64,000 nucleotides of DNA from Niastella vici. GTDB taxonomy: Bacteria > Bacteroidota > Bacteroidia > Chitinophagales > Chitinophagaceae. The notes beneath the pieces were generated by a model, which worked only from the letters and a program-made list of their open reading frames with translations, was not told where the DNA came from and did no database searches. Below are positions 1 to 11,572 of this stretch, one piece after another. Each line of letters opens with the position of its first letter. Position 1 is the stretch's first letter. The stretch is taken from positions 111,213-175,212 of the forward strand of contig NZ_LVYD01000054.1 in the NCBI RefSeq assembly GCF_002077945.1, read 5' to 3'. The translations under genes were made by a program, and so were the position numbers.

Positions 1-453
1 AATGATCAGGAATATGGCGAGCACCTGTGCGGCAGAGATCTTCAGTTTTCCAAGGGTAAGCAAAATAACGTCTTCCCCCACTTCCGGTATCAGGTAACTG
101 GTAAACCGGCTGAAGGCCACCGCCACGGCCGCAATGGTTGCAGTTTGTATCACGGCAAAAAAGCTCCAGCCATATAAAAACCCGGCGAGCGGGTTAAAAG
201 CTTCCCTGAGATAAACATACTGACCACCGGCTTTGGGATACATGCCGCTCAACTCACCATAGCTTACCGCTGCTACAATGGTCATAAAACCAGTGATGAG
301 CCAAACAGCAATCATCCAACCGGCGCTGCCCACATCTTTAGTAATATCTGAGGTTACAATAAAGATACCCGAACCGATCATGGAACCGGCTACCACCATG
401 GTAGCATCTACCAGGCCAAGCGATGGTTTGAATGAAGATGCGTGTTCTGCCAT
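1..453 (-). CDS. APC-family amino acid permease, N-terminal part
   Basis: The first 151 residues of an inner-membrane amino acid/polyamine transporter of the APC superfamily; the rest lies beyond the left window edge. The N-terminus (MAEHASSFKPSLGLVDATM) leads into a first membrane helix carrying GSMIGSGIFI, the unwound substrate-binding motif typical of the family. Further hydrophobic helices follow (WMIAVWLITGFMTIVAAVSYGEL, then PKAGGQYVYLREAFNP, a conserved APC stretch). The ATG at 451-453 is the only sensible start; no Shine-Dalgarno sequence is seen, as usual in this phylum. It lies downstream of the OmpH-like gene on the same strand, separated by a terminator, so it is probably transcribed on its own. 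Substrate cannot be told from this fragment. Confidence 0.85.
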   Translation of the reverse strand, partial: MAEHASSFKPSLGLVDATMVVAGSMIGSGIFIVTSDITKDVGSAGWMIAVWLITGFMTIVAAVSYGELSGMYPKAGGQYVYLREAFNPLAGFLYGWSFFAVIQTATIAAVAVAFSRFTSYLIPEVGEDVILLTLGKLKISAAQVLAIFLII

Positions 454-579
454 ATTAGTTATATAAGGGTAAGAAAATCAGGTTTTAACCTTCCCAAGAT
501 AAGGAAACTAACCCGAATCACGGCCACCCCAAATTTCCACACTGTTTACCTATTTTCACAAAAACATACAGTGGTTCAC

Positions 580-623
580 CAATAAAAATCCGGAAGACCA
601 TGCGCAACATGAACCTTCCGGAT
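580..623 (-). terminator. Rho-independent terminator after the OmpH-like gene
   Basis: A 9-bp perfect stem (ATCCGGAAG / CTTCCGGAT) with an 18-nt loop is followed on the minus strand by GATTTTTATT. It lies about 50 bp past the stop of the OmpH-like gene and would separate it from the permease. Confidence 0.6.
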
Positions 624-670
624 AACAATATTTCTTAATTTCTATTTCTTCTTCATCCCATTATCACAGT

Positions 671-1264
671 CTACTTCTTCTTGTCTCTGTACTGCGTATT
701 CAACCCCGAGATCAGATCGCCGGTGATGTTATAAGCCGAATCCTTGTAGTAAATGATAAATCCGGGTTCGTAAGAAAGTATATAGGAGAACCGCTTATCC
801 TTGTTGTAATCTTTCAAAAACTCTTCTACCTGTTTACGCAGCTCGCTCATGCGGTCAACCTGCAGCTTTTGCATCTCCTGCTCCAGCTCGCCTTTACGTT
901 GCTGGTATTGCTGTTGCAGCAAACCTACTTCGCGCTGGGCCTGCTCTCCTTCCGACTGGGTAATGTTATTTCCTTTTTCCTGCCATTTTTTAATAGTGCG
1001 CTGGTACTTGTTCGTTAAATCGTTCAATTCAGCGTTCATGGCGTTTTCCTTTTTCTTGATATCGCCCGATACATCTTTGAAGTAATCATAATGTTCCTGC
1101 AGTGAATCAATATCAAAATAGGCGATGGCAAAGTTGTTAGCAGCGTTTTTATCGGCAGTTACCGTTGCCTTTTTGGGTGCGGTCCCTTTCGAAAAATGTA
1201 AATAAAAAAGCACACCTATGAGAGCAAGAGCGAGAATACTTAATATAGTAGAAATATTTTTCAT
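671..1264 (-). CDS. OmpH/Skp-family periplasmic chaperone-like protein
   Basis: A 197-residue protein of the OmpH/Skp family, periplasmic holdases that carry unfolded outer-membrane proteins. An N-terminal hydrophobic segment (ISTILSILALALIGVLFYL, residues 4-22) acts as a signal peptide or membrane anchor. A short strand region (FAIAYFDIDSL, about 46-56) follows, then a long Lys/Glu/Gln-rich coiled coil (about 60-150), then a C-terminal strand segment (FSYILSYEPGFIIYYKDSAYNITGDLI), where Skp-like proteins form the trimer base. Length suits the family. It lies downstream of rpoC, separated by a terminator. The hydrophobic segment has no clear cleavage site, so it may stay membrane-anchored. 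Confidence 0.8.
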   Translation of the reverse strand: MKNISTILSILALALIGVLFYLHFSKGTAPKKATVTADKNAANNFAIAYFDIDSLQEHYDYFKDVSGDIKKKENAMNAELNDLTNKYQRTIKKWQEKGNNITQSEGEQAQREVGLLQQQYQQRKGELEQEMQKLQVDRMSELRKQVEEFLKDYNKDKRFSYILSYEPGFIIYYKDSAYNITGDLISGLNTQYRDKKK

Positions 1265-1335
1265 GAACGCCTTTTTTGCAAGATATAATTCTAGTTGAAA
1301 AGAGAATTGTTAAAACTTTTAACAGTAACGGTATC

Positions 1336-1371
1336 TTATAAAAAAAGTAGGAAGCTTTCACTTCCTACTTT
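1336..1371 (-). terminator. Terminator of the rpoB-rpoC operon
   Basis: A perfect 11-bp stem (AAAGTAGGAAG / CTTCCTACTTT, 6-nt loop) is followed on the minus strand by a T7 run, just 30 bp after the rpoC stop. It is a textbook intrinsic terminator. Confidence 0.85.
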
Positions 1372-1400
1372 GTATTTCGTTTCAATGAATGATCGATCGA

Positions 1401-4400
1401 TTACTCATCATCGTCAAAGCTCATCGCTTCGCGGGTTGTTTGCAGCAATTCATATTCTTCCTTGCTACCAACGATCATGTTCTCAAAGTCACGCAAACCA
1501 GTACCTGCCGGTATCGGATGACCTGTGATCACATTCTCTTTCAGGCCAAGCATATCGTCGGTCTTACCCTGAATGGCAGCCGATGACAATACTTTGGTTG
1601 TTTCCTGGAACGATGCGGCCGAGATCCAGCTTTGTGTACCCAGTGAAGCTTTGGTGATACCCAACAACACAGGATGTGAAGTGGCCGGTTCGGCATCGCG
1701 AAACTCAACCAGCTTTTTGTCGGTACGACGCAGCAGGGAGTTTTCTTCGCGAATTTCACGCAGGCTCACGATCTGACCAGCTTTCAAGCGAGCGCTTTCT
1801 CCGGGTTCGCTGATAACTTTCTTATCAAAGATCCAGTCGTTTTCGTCGTTGAAGTCAAAACGGTCAACCAGGTCTTCTTCAAGGAAGCGGGTGTCGCCCG
1901 GATCCACGATCTCAACCTTTTTCATCATCTGGCGAACGATCACCTCAATGTGTTTATCGTTGATCTTCACACCTTGTAAACGGTAAACCTCCTGAATTTC
2001 ATTCACCACGTATTCCTGTACAGCGAACGGACCTTTAATTGACAGGATATCGCCAGGAGAAACCTGACCGTCACTCAACGGCGCACCGGCTTTAATAAAG
2101 TCACCGTCCTGAACCAGGATCTGGCGGGTTAACGGAACCAGGTATTTCTTGATAACACCGTCTTTCGCTTCCACCACGATCTCGCGGTTACCACGTTTGA
2201 TGGCGCCAAAGGCTACCACACCGTCAATCTCGCACACGATAGCGGGGTTACCCGGGTTACGTGCTTCAAACAACTCGGTTACACGAGGCAGACCCCCGGT
2301 GATATCGCGTTGCATCCGCAGCGTACGAGGTATTTTCACCAACACCTGACCGGCTTTTACATCTTCAGATTCATCAACCACAATGTGTGAGCCTACCGGC
2401 AGGTTGTATTGTTTTACATCCTTACCTTCTACGATCAGGGTAGGTATCTTGGTTTTATCTTTTGTTTCAATTACCACTTTCTCGCGGTGACCGGTTTGTT
2501 CGTCGGCCTCTTCGCGGTAGGTAATACCTTCAATTACGTTATCGAATTTCACCTGACCAACGATCTCGGCTACGATTACGTTGTTGAAAGGATCCCAGGT
2601 ACAGATGGTATCGCCTTTCTTCACGGTTTGACCATCTTTCACGAACAGGGTTGAACCGTAAGGAACGTTCACCACATTCAATAAACGATCGTTCTTCAGA
2701 TCCACGTTACGGATCTCACCGGTACGGCCGATTACTACCTGAATAGGATCACCTTCATTGTTAAGCGAACCTACAGTACGCAAACCGTCGAACTGAATGG
2801 TACCATCGAATTTGGCAGTCAGTGAAGACTCAACTGATGCAGATCCGGCAACACCACCCACGTGGAAGGTACGCAGGGTAAGCTGTGTACCAGGCTCACC
2901 AATTGACTGGGCAGCAATGATACCAACGGCATCACCCTTTTGTGCCCGGTTACCTGTGGCCAGGTTCTTACCATAACATTTTACGCACACCCCGCGTTTG
3001 CTTTCGCAGGTAAGTACTGAACGGATCTCAACGGTTTCAATAGCAGCTTCTTCAATTTGTTTGCCGATCTCTTCGTTGATCTCCTGTCCGGCGCCAATGA
3101 TCATCGTATCATTCTGCGGGTTGTATACGTTGTGGAGCGAAGTACGGCCAATGATACGGTCGTACAGCGGCTCTACGATCTCTTCATTATCTTTCAGTGC
3201 GCTGATGGCAATACCACGCAGCGTACCGCAATCTTCTTCTGTAATTACTACGTCCTGGGCTACGTCAACCAAACGACGGGTCAGGTAACCGGCATCCGCT
3301 GTTTTAAGGGCGGTATCAGCCAAACCTTTACGGGCACCGTGCGTAGAAATGAAGTAATCCAATACGTTCAGTCCACCTTTAAAGTTAGAGAGGATCGGGT
3401 TTTCAATGATCTCACTTCCGCTTGAACCTGATTTTCTGGGTTTCGCCATCAGACCCCTGATACCGCACAGCTGTTTGATCTGCTGTTTACTACCGCGGGC
3501 CCCTGAGTCAAGCATCATGTACACAGAGTTGAAGCCCTGTTTATCGCTGCTGAGCTCACGGATCAACGTTTCGGTAATACGGGTATCCACCCTTGACCAG
3601 ATGTCTACGATCTGGTTATACCGTTCGTTGTTGGTAATAAGACCCATGTTATAGTTGTCCCATACCTCGTCTACTTCACCTTTTGCCTGATCAAGCACGT
3701 CGCCTTTGATAGACGGGATAATGAGGTCATTGATACTGAACGACAAACCACCTCTGAAGGCCGTACGGAAACCAAGTTGTTTGATGTCATCGAGGAACTT
3801 GGCCGTTTTAGGCACGTTGGTGATGGTGATGATATCGCCAATGATCTCGCGCAAGCTTTTCTTTGTAAGCAGGGCGTTGATGTATCCAACTTCCTTCGGA
3901 ACGAATTCGTTGAAGATCACCCGGCCTACTGTTGTTTCGATCAGCTTTCTTACAATTTTGCCTTCGTTGTTGCGCACATCGGCTTTCACTTTAATGTGAG
4001 CGTGCAGGTCAACGCGGTCTTCATTGTAGGCGATGATCACTTCTTCCGTGCTGTAGAAAGCTTTGCCTTCGCCACGGATCTTTTCGGTTTCAGTCGATTT
4101 TTTACCCTTGGTGATGTAGTACAAACCGAGTACCATGTCCTGTGAAGGCAGGGTCATCGGCGCACCGTTCTGCGGGTTCAAAATGTTATGTGAAGAAAGC
4201 ATCAGCAGCTGGGCTTCCAGAACGGCCGCGTTGCTCAAAGGCACGTGAACCGCCATCTGGTCACCGTCGAAGTCAGCGTTGAACGCCGAACACACGAGCG
4301 GGTGCAACTGAATCGCTTTACCTTCTATCAGTTTGGGCTGAAAGGCCTGAATTGACAACCGGTGGAGCGTAGGGGCGCGGTTTAACATAACCGGGTGCCC

Positions 4401-5693
4401 CTTCAGGATATTTTCAAGGATATCCCAAACCACTGCTTCTTTTCTGTCAACCAGCTTACGAGCCGATTTTACTGTTTTTACGATACCTCTTTCAATCAGT
4501 TTGCGAATGATGAACGGCTTGAACAATTCAGCCGCCATATCTTTCGGCAAACCGCACTCGTGCAGTTTCAACTCGGGACCAACCACAATTACCGAACGGC
4601 CTGAGTAGTCAACACGTTTACCGAGCAGGTTCTGACGGAAACGGCCCTGTTTACCTTTCAGTACGTCTGAAAGTGATTTCAGCGCGCGGCCACCTTCGGC
4701 TTTAACGGCGTTTGATTTACGTGAGTTATCGAACAATGAGTCAACGGCTTCCTGAAGCATACGTTTTTCGTTACGTAAGATCACCTCAGGGGCTTTGATC
4801 TCCAATAATCTTTTTAACCGGTTGTTACGAATGATCACCCGGCGGTACAGGTCGTTCAGATCTGATGAGGCAAAACGACCGCCATCCAAGGGAACCAGCG
4901 GACGAAGTTCCGGCGGAATAACCGGGATGTATTGCATTACCATCCACTCGGGGCGGTTGGTGATGCGGCTATTGGCCTCACGGAATGCTTCTACCACGCT
5001 CAAACGCTTCAACGCATCGGCTTTACGTTGCTGTGAAGTTTCGGTAGCGGCGGCATTACGCAGGTCGAATGATAAGCTGTCGAGCTCAATTCTTTGCAGC
5101 AGGTCATGTACTGCTTCGGCGCCCATTTTCGCAATGAACTTCTGCGGATCGTCATCGGGCAGGTACTGGTTCTCCTTAGGCAGGTTCTCCAGTATTTCCA
5201 GGTATTCTTCTTCAGTTAACAGATCGCCCGATTTCAAATTGCGATCTTCCCGGATACCTGGCTGAATTACTACAAAACGCTCGTAGTAAACGATGCTCTC
5301 CAGTTTTTTGGAGCTCACACCGAGCAGGTAACCGATCTTATTGGGTAAGCTTTTGAAATACCAGATGTGTACAACAGGAACCACCAGTTTAATGTGGCCC
5401 ATGCGCTCGCGACGTACTTTCTTTTCAGTTACTTCAACACCGCAACGGTCGCACACGATCCCTTTATAACGGATACGTTTATACTTACCGCACGCACACT
5501 CATAATCCTTTACAGGTCCAAAAATACGCTCGCAGAATAAACCATCACGCTCGGGTTTGTAGGTACGATAGTTGATGGTCTCAGGTTTCAGCACTTCACC
5601 ATAGCTGCGCTCCAAAATGGAATCCGGTGAAGCCAACCCGATAGTTATCTTGGAAAATGTGGCTCTGGGACGATTATCTTTTTTAATAGCCAT
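1401..5693 (-). CDS. rpoC: DNA-directed RNA polymerase subunit beta'
   Basis: Largest catalytic subunit of RNA polymerase, 1430 residues from the ATG at 5691-5693. That start gives [20 protein letters not shown], the usual Bacteroidota N-terminus; an in-frame ATG 20 codons upstream (5751-5753) is possible but adds a non-conserved tail. The N-terminal zinc site (Cys66, 68, 81, 84 in ECACGKYKR...CDRCG) is present, as is the active-site NADFDGDQM loop that binds catalytic magnesium (residues 472-480). The second zinc-binding segment ([15 protein letters not shown]), the bridge-helix/trigger-loop region and the acidic C-terminus (SFDDDE) are also intact. It follows rpoB with a roughly 110-bp gap and the two form one operon. 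Confidence 0.98.
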   Translation of the reverse strand: MAIKKDNRPRATFSKITIGLASPDSILERSYGEVLKPETINYRTYKPERDGLFCERIFGPVKDYECACGKYKRIRYKGIVCDRCGVEVTEKKVRRERMGHIKLVVPVVHIWYFKSLPNKIGYLLGVSSKKLESIVYYERFVVIQPGIREDRNLKSGDLLTEEEYLEILENLPKENQYLPDDDPQKFIAKMGAEAVHDLLQRIELDSLSFDLRNAAATETSQQRKADALKRLSVVEAFREANSRITNRPEWMVMQYIPVIPPELRPLVPLDGGRFASSDLNDLYRRVIIRNNRLKRLLEIKAPEVILRNEKRMLQEAVDSLFDNSRKSNAVKAEGGRALKSLSDVLKGKQGRFRQNLLGKRVDYSGRSVIVVGPELKLHECGLPKDMAAELFKPFIIRKLIERGIVKTVKSARKLVDRKEAVVWDILENILKGHPVMLNRAPTLHRLSIQAFQPKLIEGKAIQLHPLVCSAFNADFDGDQMAVHVPLSNAAVLEAQLLMLSSHNILNPQNGAPMTLPSQDMVLGLYYITKGKKSTETEKIRGEGKAFYSTEEVIIAYNEDRVDLHAHIKVKADVRNNEGKIVRKLIETTVGRVIFNEFVPKEVGYINALLTKKSLREIIGDIITITNVPKTAKFLDDIKQLGFRTAFRGGLSFSINDLIIPSIKGDVLDQAKGEVDEVWDNYNMGLITNNERYNQIVDIWSRVDTRITETLIRELSSDKQGFNSVYMMLDSGARGSKQQIKQLCGIRGLMAKPRKSGSSGSEIIENPILSNFKGGLNVLDYFISTHGARKGLADTALKTADAGYLTRRLVDVAQDVVITEEDCGTLRGIAISALKDNEEIVEPLYDRIIGRTSLHNVYNPQNDTMIIGAGQEINEEIGKQIEEAAIETVEIRSVLTCESKRGVCVKCYGKNLATGNRAQKGDAVGIIAAQSIGEPGTQLTLRTFHVGGVAGSASVESSLTAKFDGTIQFDGLRTVGSLNNEGDPIQVVIGRTGEIRNVDLKNDRLLNVVNVPYGSTLFVKDGQTVKKGDTICTWDPFNNVIVAEIVGQVKFDNVIEGITYREEADEQTGHREKVVIETKDKTKIPTLIVEGKDVKQYNLPVGSHIVVDESEDVKAGQVLVKIPRTLRMQRDITGGLPRVTELFEARNPGNPAIVCEIDGVVAFGAIKRGNREIVVEAKDGVIKKYLVPLTRQILVQDGDFIKAGAPLSDGQVSPGDILSIKGPFAVQEYVVNEIQEVYRLQGVKINDKHIEVIVRQMMKKVEIVDPGDTRFLEEDLVDRFDFNDENDWIFDKKVISEPGESARLKAGQIVSLREIREENSLLRRTDKKLVEFRDAEPATSHPVLLGITKASLGTQSWISAASFQETTKVLSSAAIQGKTDDMLGLKENVITGHPIPAGTGLRDFENMIVGSKEEYELLQTTREAMSFDDDE

Positions 5694-5805
5694 ATTTCGT
5701 GTTTCTTGTTTCTGATTTTTGTTTTTGTTACCGGCGACAGTAACCCTTTTCATCTTCCGTTGCGTCGCTCACTTCAACGTTCGGTTCATTATTCAGCGGG
5801 TTCCG

Positions 5806-8800
5806 TTATTCGAACTTCAGATCGAGACCTAACCCTCTCAATTCATGCACCAATACATTGAACGATTCAGGAATACCGGCTCTCGGAATATTATCGCCTT
5901 TAACAATGGCCTCGTAGGTCTTGGCACGGCCAATAATATCATCCGATTTAATAGTGAGCAATTCCTGCAGGATGTTTGAAGCACCATAAGCTTCCAGTGC
6001 CCAAACCTCCATTTCACCGAAACGCTGACCACCGAACTGCGCTTTACCACCCAGCGGCTGCTGTGTAATAAGACTGTAGGGCCCAATAGAACGCGCGTGC
6101 ATCTTATCATCAACCATGTGGTGCAGTTTGATCATATAGATCACACCCACGGTCGCTTTCTGGTGGAAGCGGTCTCCGGTTTCACCATCAAACAGGTAAG
6201 TATGCCCAAAGCTTGGTAAGCCCGCATCGTTGATGTGTTTGGCAATTTCCTCGGTAGTAGCACCGTCGAAGATTGGCGTAGCGAACTTCACACCCATTTT
6301 CAAACCGGCCCAGCCTAATACAGTTTCATAGATCTGGCCCAGGTTCATACGGGAAGGTACACCCAGCGGGTTCAACACAATGTCAACCGGGGTTCCGTCT
6401 TCCAGGAACGGCATGTCTTCAGCACGCACGATCTTGGCAACGATACCTTTGTTACCGTGGCGGCCGGCCATTTTATCACCCACTTTCAGCTTACGCTTAA
6501 CGGCGAGGTATACTTTAGCCAGTTTCAACACACCGGCAGGCAATTCATCCCCGATAGAAATGTTGAACTTCTCTCTTTTATATCTACCCAGTTCTTCGTT
6601 GTACTTGATGTTGTAGTTGTGCAACAGGGTGTTGATGCTGTCATCGATAGAAGCATCACCAGTCCAACCCAACGGGTTTACGTTCTGGTAATCAATTGAA
6701 CCCAGGTTCTTTGGATTGAACTTGGCGCCTTTACCGATCTGCACTTCACCGAAGTTGTTGTTTACACCGGCAGAAGCTTTGTCTTTCAGCAGCGTTTGCA
6801 GTTTGCTCAACAATTCTTCTTTCAGGTCTTCAACATTCTTTTCATGCACTTTTTCCAGCTTTTCCAGAGCGGCCTTCTCACGGATCTTCGCGTTCTTGTC
6901 TTTCTTGGCGCGTTGGAACAGCTTTTTACCGATCACTACCCCTTCTACCCCGTTCGGCGCTTTCAAAGAAGCATCTTTGGCATCACCGGCTTTGTCACCG
7001 AAGATGGCGCGTAACAGTTTTTCTTCCGGTGTAGGATCGCTTTCGCCTTTTGGCGTGATCTTACCGATGAGGATATCGCCTTCCTTGATGGCGGCGCCCA
7101 AACGGATGATACCGTTCTCATCCAGGTCTTTGGTAGCTTCTTCCGATACGTTTGGAATATCGGGGGTCAGCTCTTCTTCACCCAGTTTGGTATCACGTAC
7201 TTCCAGTTCATATTCCGAAATGTGAATAGAAGTGAACAGGTCTTCCTTGGCTACTCTTTCGCTGATTACGATGGCATCCTCGAAGTTGTAACCTTTCCAG
7301 GGCATGAACGCCACTTTCAGGTTACGGCCCAGTGCCAGTTCACCTCCCTGTACCGCATAACCTTCTGTTAGGAAGTCGCCTTTTTTCATGCGTTGTCCTT
7401 TTTTAACAGCCGGTTTATGGTTAATACAGGTTTCCTGGTTGGTTTTTATAAACTTGGTCAGTTTGTAAACTTTCAGGTCATCTTCAAAGCTCACCAAACG
7501 GTCAGCTTCTGTACGGTCGTAGCGAACATGAATTTCGCTACCATCTACGTACTCAACCACGCCTTCTCCTTCAGACAGGATCTGTACACGTGCATCGCGG
7601 GCTGCTTTTGCTTCCAGGCCTGTACCCACGATCGGGTTTTCAGGACGGATCAGCGGAACGGCCTGGCGTTGCATGTTCGATCCCATCAGCGCACGGTTGG
7701 CGTCATCATGCTCCAGGAACGGGATCAGTGAAGCACTTAAACCCACGATCTGGTTCGGCGCTACGTCCATGAATTCCACCTCATTCTGATCGAGGATCGG
7801 GAAGTCGCCGGTTTGGCGCGAAGTGATCTTCTCTTCCACGAAGTGGCCTTTTTCATCGAGCGGCGAACTTGCCTGGGCGATCTTGGCGTTATCTTCTTCT
7901 TCTGCACTCAGGAAGGTGAGCTTTTTCAGGTCAACCTTTCCATTGTCTACTTTATGATAAGGCGTTTCAATAAAGCCCATTTCGTTGATCTTCGCGTGTA
8001 CGCAAAGCGTAGAGATCAAACCGATGTTCGGTCCTTCCGGTGTTTCAATGGTACACAGGCGGCCGTAGTGGCTGTAGTGTACGTCACGAACCTCGAAACC
8101 GGCTCTTTCACGGCTCAAACCTCCGGGTCCGAGGGCCGAGATACGACGTTTGTGCGTGATCTCACTCAGCGGGTTGGTTTGATCGAGGAACTGTGACAAC
8201 TGAGAGGTACCGAAGAATGAGTTGATCACCGATGACAACGTTCTGGCGTTGATCAGGTCAACCGGTGTGAACACCTCATTATCGCGTACGTTCATTCTTT
8301 CGCGGATGGTACGGGCCATACGGGCCAAACCAACACCGAACTGAGCATATAACTGCTCACCCACGGTACGTACACGACGGTTGCTCAGGTGATCGATATC
8401 ATCAATTTCCGCTTTACCGTTGGTAAGGCGTACCAGGTATTTGATGATCTCGATGATATCTTCTTTTGTTAATGTCTTTTGATCGAGCGGCTGATTCAGC
8501 ATCAGCTTGCGGTTGATCTTGTAGCGACCTACTTCACCCAGGTCATAACGCTTGTCGCTGAAGAACAATTTATCAATGATACCGCGGGCTGTTTCATCAT
8601 CCGGCGCATCGGCTCCGCGCAACTGGCGGTAGATGTGCTGAACGGCTTCCAGCTCACTGTTTGATGTATCTTTATTAAGGGTGTTATAGATGATAGCGTA
8701 GTCACCGCCCACATCTTCTTTTTGCACGAATACGCTCTTCACATCCATATCGGCGATCATATCAACCGCTTCTTCATCCAGCACGGTATCGCGCTCGAGC

Positions 8801-9609
8801 ACCACCTCGTTTCTTTCGATCGAAACTACCTCACCGGTATCTTCGTCAACGAAATCTTCTACCCAGGTCCTTAATACGCGGGCAGCGAGTCGTTTGCCAA
8901 GATATTTCTGCAGTGATTTTTTATCGCCTTTCACTTCATCGGCCATACCGAACAGTTCCAGGATGTCTTTATCGGTTTCGTACCCGATTGAACGCAACAG
9001 CGTGGTAACCGGGAATTTCTTCTTACGGTCGATGTACGCATACATTACGTTATTGATATCGGTAGCGAACTCCATCCACGCACCCTTGAAAGGAATTACG
9101 CGGGCTGAATAGATCTTGGTACCGTTGGGGTGAATTGACTGCCCGAAGAATACACCGGGTGAACGGTGCAATTGGGAAACCACCACGCGCTCGGCTCCGT
9201 TTATCACGAAGGTACCGCGGGGGGTCATGTATGGGATATTACCCAGGAACACATCCTGAACGATAGTCTGGAAGTCAACGTGCTCTTCGTCATTACAGCT
9301 CAGCCTCAATTTCGCTTTAAGGGGCACCGCATATGTTAATCCGCGCTCCATACACTCTTCAATGGTGTACCGGGGCGGGTCAATAAAATAGTCCAAAAAT
9401 TCCAGCACGAAGATGTTTCGTGTATCTGTAATGGGGAAGTTTTCCTTAAACACCTTGAACAACCCTTCAATGTTACGCTTGTCGGGTGTGGTCTCTAATT
9501 GGAAAAACTCTTTGAACGATTGAATTTGTACTTCGAGTAAGTCAGGTGCTTCAGCAAGGTTTTTAATTTTACCAAAGTTGACCCTGGTTGACAGTTTTGT
9601 TGAAGACAT
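5806..9609 (-). CDS. rpoB: DNA-directed RNA polymerase subunit beta
   Basis: Second catalytic subunit of RNA polymerase, 1267 residues. The ATG at 9607-9609 ([18 protein letters not shown]) is preferred; the open frame reaches a TTG 13 codons upstream, but that is weak and adds an unconserved tail. The rifampicin-binding cluster is wild-type in appearance ([20 protein letters not shown], then [19 protein letters not shown]). The conserved [12 protein letters not shown], the [19 protein letters not shown] stretch and the C-terminal [21 protein letters not shown] clamp region are all present. Unusually, the gene does not follow rplL directly: a LacI/SusCD block intervenes and rpoB has its own promoter and a roughly 200-nt leader. 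Confidence 0.98.
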   Translation of the reverse strand: MSSTKLSTRVNFGKIKNLAEAPDLLEVQIQSFKEFFQLETTPDKRNIEGLFKVFKENFPITDTRNIFVLEFLDYFIDPPRYTIEECMERGLTYAVPLKAKLRLSCNDEEHVDFQTIVQDVFLGNIPYMTPRGTFVINGAERVVVSQLHRSPGVFFGQSIHPNGTKIYSARVIPFKGAWMEFATDINNVMYAYIDRKKKFPVTTLLRSIGYETDKDILELFGMADEVKGDKKSLQKYLGKRLAARVLRTWVEDFVDEDTGEVVSIERNEVVLERDTVLDEEAVDMIADMDVKSVFVQKEDVGGDYAIIYNTLNKDTSNSELEAVQHIYRQLRGADAPDDETARGIIDKLFFSDKRYDLGEVGRYKINRKLMLNQPLDQKTLTKEDIIEIIKYLVRLTNGKAEIDDIDHLSNRRVRTVGEQLYAQFGVGLARMARTIRERMNVRDNEVFTPVDLINARTLSSVINSFFGTSQLSQFLDQTNPLSEITHKRRISALGPGGLSRERAGFEVRDVHYSHYGRLCTIETPEGPNIGLISTLCVHAKINEMGFIETPYHKVDNGKVDLKKLTFLSAEEEDNAKIAQASSPLDEKGHFVEEKITSRQTGDFPILDQNEVEFMDVAPNQIVGLSASLIPFLEHDDANRALMGSNMQRQAVPLIRPENPIVGTGLEAKAARDARVQILSEGEGVVEYVDGSEIHVRYDRTEADRLVSFEDDLKVYKLTKFIKTNQETCINHKPAVKKGQRMKKGDFLTEGYAVQGGELALGRNLKVAFMPWKGYNFEDAIVISERVAKEDLFTSIHISEYELEVRDTKLGEEELTPDIPNVSEEATKDLDENGIIRLGAAIKEGDILIGKITPKGESDPTPEEKLLRAIFGDKAGDAKDASLKAPNGVEGVVIGKKLFQRAKKDKNAKIREKAALEKLEKVHEKNVEDLKEELLSKLQTLLKDKASAGVNNNFGEVQIGKGAKFNPKNLGSIDYQNVNPLGWTGDASIDDSINTLLHNYNIKYNEELGRYKREKFNISIGDELPAGVLKLAKVYLAVKRKLKVGDKMAGRHGNKGIVAKIVRAEDMPFLEDGTPVDIVLNPLGVPSRMNLGQIYETVLGWAGLKMGVKFATPIFDGATTEEIAKHINDAGLPSFGHTYLFDGETGDRFHQKATVGVIYMIKLHHMVDDKMHARSIGPYSLITQQPLGGKAQFGGQRFGEMEVWALEAYGASNILQELLTIKSDDIIGRAKTYEAIVKGDNIPRAGIPESFNVLVHELRGLGLDLKFE

Positions 9610-9813
9610 ATTGCTTAAAACCGGTTTTTTTAATTGTTCGTACGACAAAACATCTATAGCCTAAAAAGAATTATCCTTGAGAATTTCCTCCGTTCTCGTT
9701 CAATCTGAACACCAACGGCTAAACTCCCAAAGAATTAAAAAAGAGGCAGTTATGTGAATATGGCCATGTATCAACTATACCTCTGCTAATTAGCTTTTGT
9801 GAAAAATGGAGGG

Positions 9814-9843
9814 CAAAGGTAATGAATATACCTTATAAAACAA
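9814..9843 (-). promoter_or_regulatory. Putative rpoB promoter (TTG-N19-TACCTTTG)
   Basis: On the minus strand TTG (9843-9841) is followed after 19 bp by TACCTTTG (9821-9814), matching the Bacteroidota sigma-70-type promoter TTTG-N19-TAnnTTTG. Transcription would begin near 9805, leaving a roughly 195-nt untranslated leader before the rpoB ATG. The same element with the same spacing lies upstream of rplK. The rest of the 9610-9991 gap holds this leader and the SusCD terminator. Confidence 0.65.
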
Positions 9844-9929
9844 GAATTATAACCAAAAATTGGACCGGAAACAATGTCAGGCAGGCAGTATAAGGAGTCA
9901 GGACAGGTTAAAGCGTCATGCCCCAAAGA

Positions 9930-9964
9930 TAAAAACAAAGCCGCAAAGCATGGTGCTTTGCGGC
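9930..9964 (-). terminator. Terminator of the susC-susD operon
   Basis: An 11-bp perfect stem (GCCGCAAAGCA / TGCTTTGCGGC, 3-nt loop) is followed on the minus strand by TTTGTTTTTAT, about 30 bp after the SusD stop. It insulates the SusCD transcript from the rpoB promoter. Confidence 0.85.
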
Positions 9965-9991
9965 TTAAAAATGTACACTTTATTTATTCAC

Positions 9992-11548
9992 TTATACACC
10001 CGGGTACCCTGGGTTTTGGGGTCTCAGGTTTGGATTGTTTTGCATTTCGTAGGTGGGCAGCGGAAACAGCAAATGCTTGTCGGCCAGCACTGCCCCGCTT
10101 TCGGGCAATTTATGCCCGGTAAAATCCTCAAAACTGTTCGTGGTTTCGTTGTACGCCTTTTTCAGCCGAACCATGTCGAACCAGGTTACGCCTTCATAAC
10201 ACAGCTCATGCCAGCGCTCCTTCCATACCGCAGTCCTGAAAGAAGCCTGGGTAAAGCTTCCCAATGCGCCGGTAGTAAGCCCTGCCCTGGTGCGTATCGC
10301 CTTTAATGCATCCAGCGCCGGTTGTGTAGGGCCGCTGCCCGCTTCATTTTGCGCTTCAGCATAGGTAAGCAGTACCTGGGCATAACGAAGGTTCATCCAG
10401 TTCAAACCGCTGGTTGCTGAACCAGCTTTGCCTGCGGTACCGTTCGCCCCAATATCAAAATGCTTGAAAATATAAGGCGCGCCCAGCGAAACCAGCGCCC
10501 CGTTCCCCCCCGAATAATACGAGGTATAAAAGAAGCCCTGCCGGTCAACAGTTCGAAGATCGCCGGCCTCAAATGAATTATAGAACTGGTTAGTTGGTAC
10601 GGTTGAGCCTATTTCGGTGCCAAAGGCCGAAACATCTTTAAAGTTTGGCAGCAGCACCCCCTGGTTGGGATTGTTGGCCACCCCACCCAGGTATTGTATT
10701 TCGAAGATCTGCTCGCCCATGTTCTCTTTCGATTCGTCGTGCAAACTCATATAATCCGGGAACAAGCTAAACTGACCGCTGGTGATCACTTCATTGGCCT
10801 TATCGGCTGCCAGCTGATAGTAAGCCGTTCCTTTGTTCATGGGGTAACCGGCCATGGTAAGGTACACTTCGGCCAGCAATGATTTCACCGCCCCCAGCGA
10901 GGTGCGTCCGCCGGCATCGGTCCAGGGCAGCCCTGCTGCTTCAGCCGCCTTCAGGTCGGTTATTATTTGCGTATAAATTGAATCTTTTGATGTTCTTGGC
11001 GAATAAACTCTTGGGTCAGTTGCCTGAAAAATTGAAGTGGTAAGTAAGGGCGCATCGCCAAACAACCGTACCAGGTAAAAATATGACCAGGCCCGCAAAA
11101 ACATGGCTTCACCCAATACCTGTTTCTTTTTGGCATCGTTCATAGTTATACCGGGCACTTTATCCAGCACCAGGTTGGTTTGGGCAATTACGCTGTACAA
11201 CCCATTCCACCAGTTGGCCACAAACACATTATCCCCGTTATAACTTAACCCAAGCAGGTTATTGAGGTCGGTGTTCTGTCCGGTTTCGGTCCTTGCCGTA
11301 CCGGTAGGCATTTCAAGCATGGAGAAGTTATTGGCAAATATACCGGCGCCATTGCCAATGAACCGGGTTTGCGCGTATGCAGCCGCTATGGCTGCATCGG
11401 CATGACCGGGTAAGGTGTAATAATTGTCGGGCGAAAGGTTCGATGGGTCGTTATCAACCCTGACCAGCCATTTTTTACAGCCGCCTGCGGTCAGCGCCAC
11501 AACACAGATCAGAAAAATATAAAGTGGATTTATTTTACAGATTTTCAT
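9992..11548 (-). CDS. SusD/RagB-family nutrient-binding outer membrane lipoprotein
   Basis: A 518-residue surface lipoprotein that caps a SusC-type porin and captures the substrate, usually a glycan. The signal peptide ends in a lipobox (ALTAGGCKKW, Cys24). SusD signatures are visible: the N-terminal FLRAWSYFYLVRLFGDAPLLT, the central AVKSLLAEVYLTMAGYP and LNWMNLRYAQVLLTYAEAQNEA, and the C-terminal WKERWHELCYEGVTWFDMVRL followed by PLPTYEMQNNPNLRPQNPGY. It lies 24 bp downstream of the SusC partner. No glycoside hydrolase, sulfatase or peptidase is nearby, so the ligand cannot be inferred. Confidence 0.95.
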   Translation of the reverse strand: MKICKINPLYIFLICVVALTAGGCKKWLVRVDNDPSNLSPDNYYTLPGHADAAIAAAYAQTRFIGNGAGIFANNFSMLEMPTGTARTETGQNTDLNNLLGLSYNGDNVFVANWWNGLYSVIAQTNLVLDKVPGITMNDAKKKQVLGEAMFLRAWSYFYLVRLFGDAPLLTTSIFQATDPRVYSPRTSKDSIYTQIITDLKAAEAAGLPWTDAGGRTSLGAVKSLLAEVYLTMAGYPMNKGTAYYQLAADKANEVITSGQFSLFPDYMSLHDESKENMGEQIFEIQYLGGVANNPNQGVLLPNFKDVSAFGTEIGSTVPTNQFYNSFEAGDLRTVDRQGFFYTSYYSGGNGALVSLGAPYIFKHFDIGANGTAGKAGSATSGLNWMNLRYAQVLLTYAEAQNEAGSGPTQPALDALKAIRTRAGLTTGALGSFTQASFRTAVWKERWHELCYEGVTWFDMVRLKKAYNETTNSFEDFTGHKLPESGAVLADKHLLFPLPTYEMQNNPNLRPQNPGYPGV

Positions 11549-11572
11549 ATGCGAGTTATTAAAGTGAACATT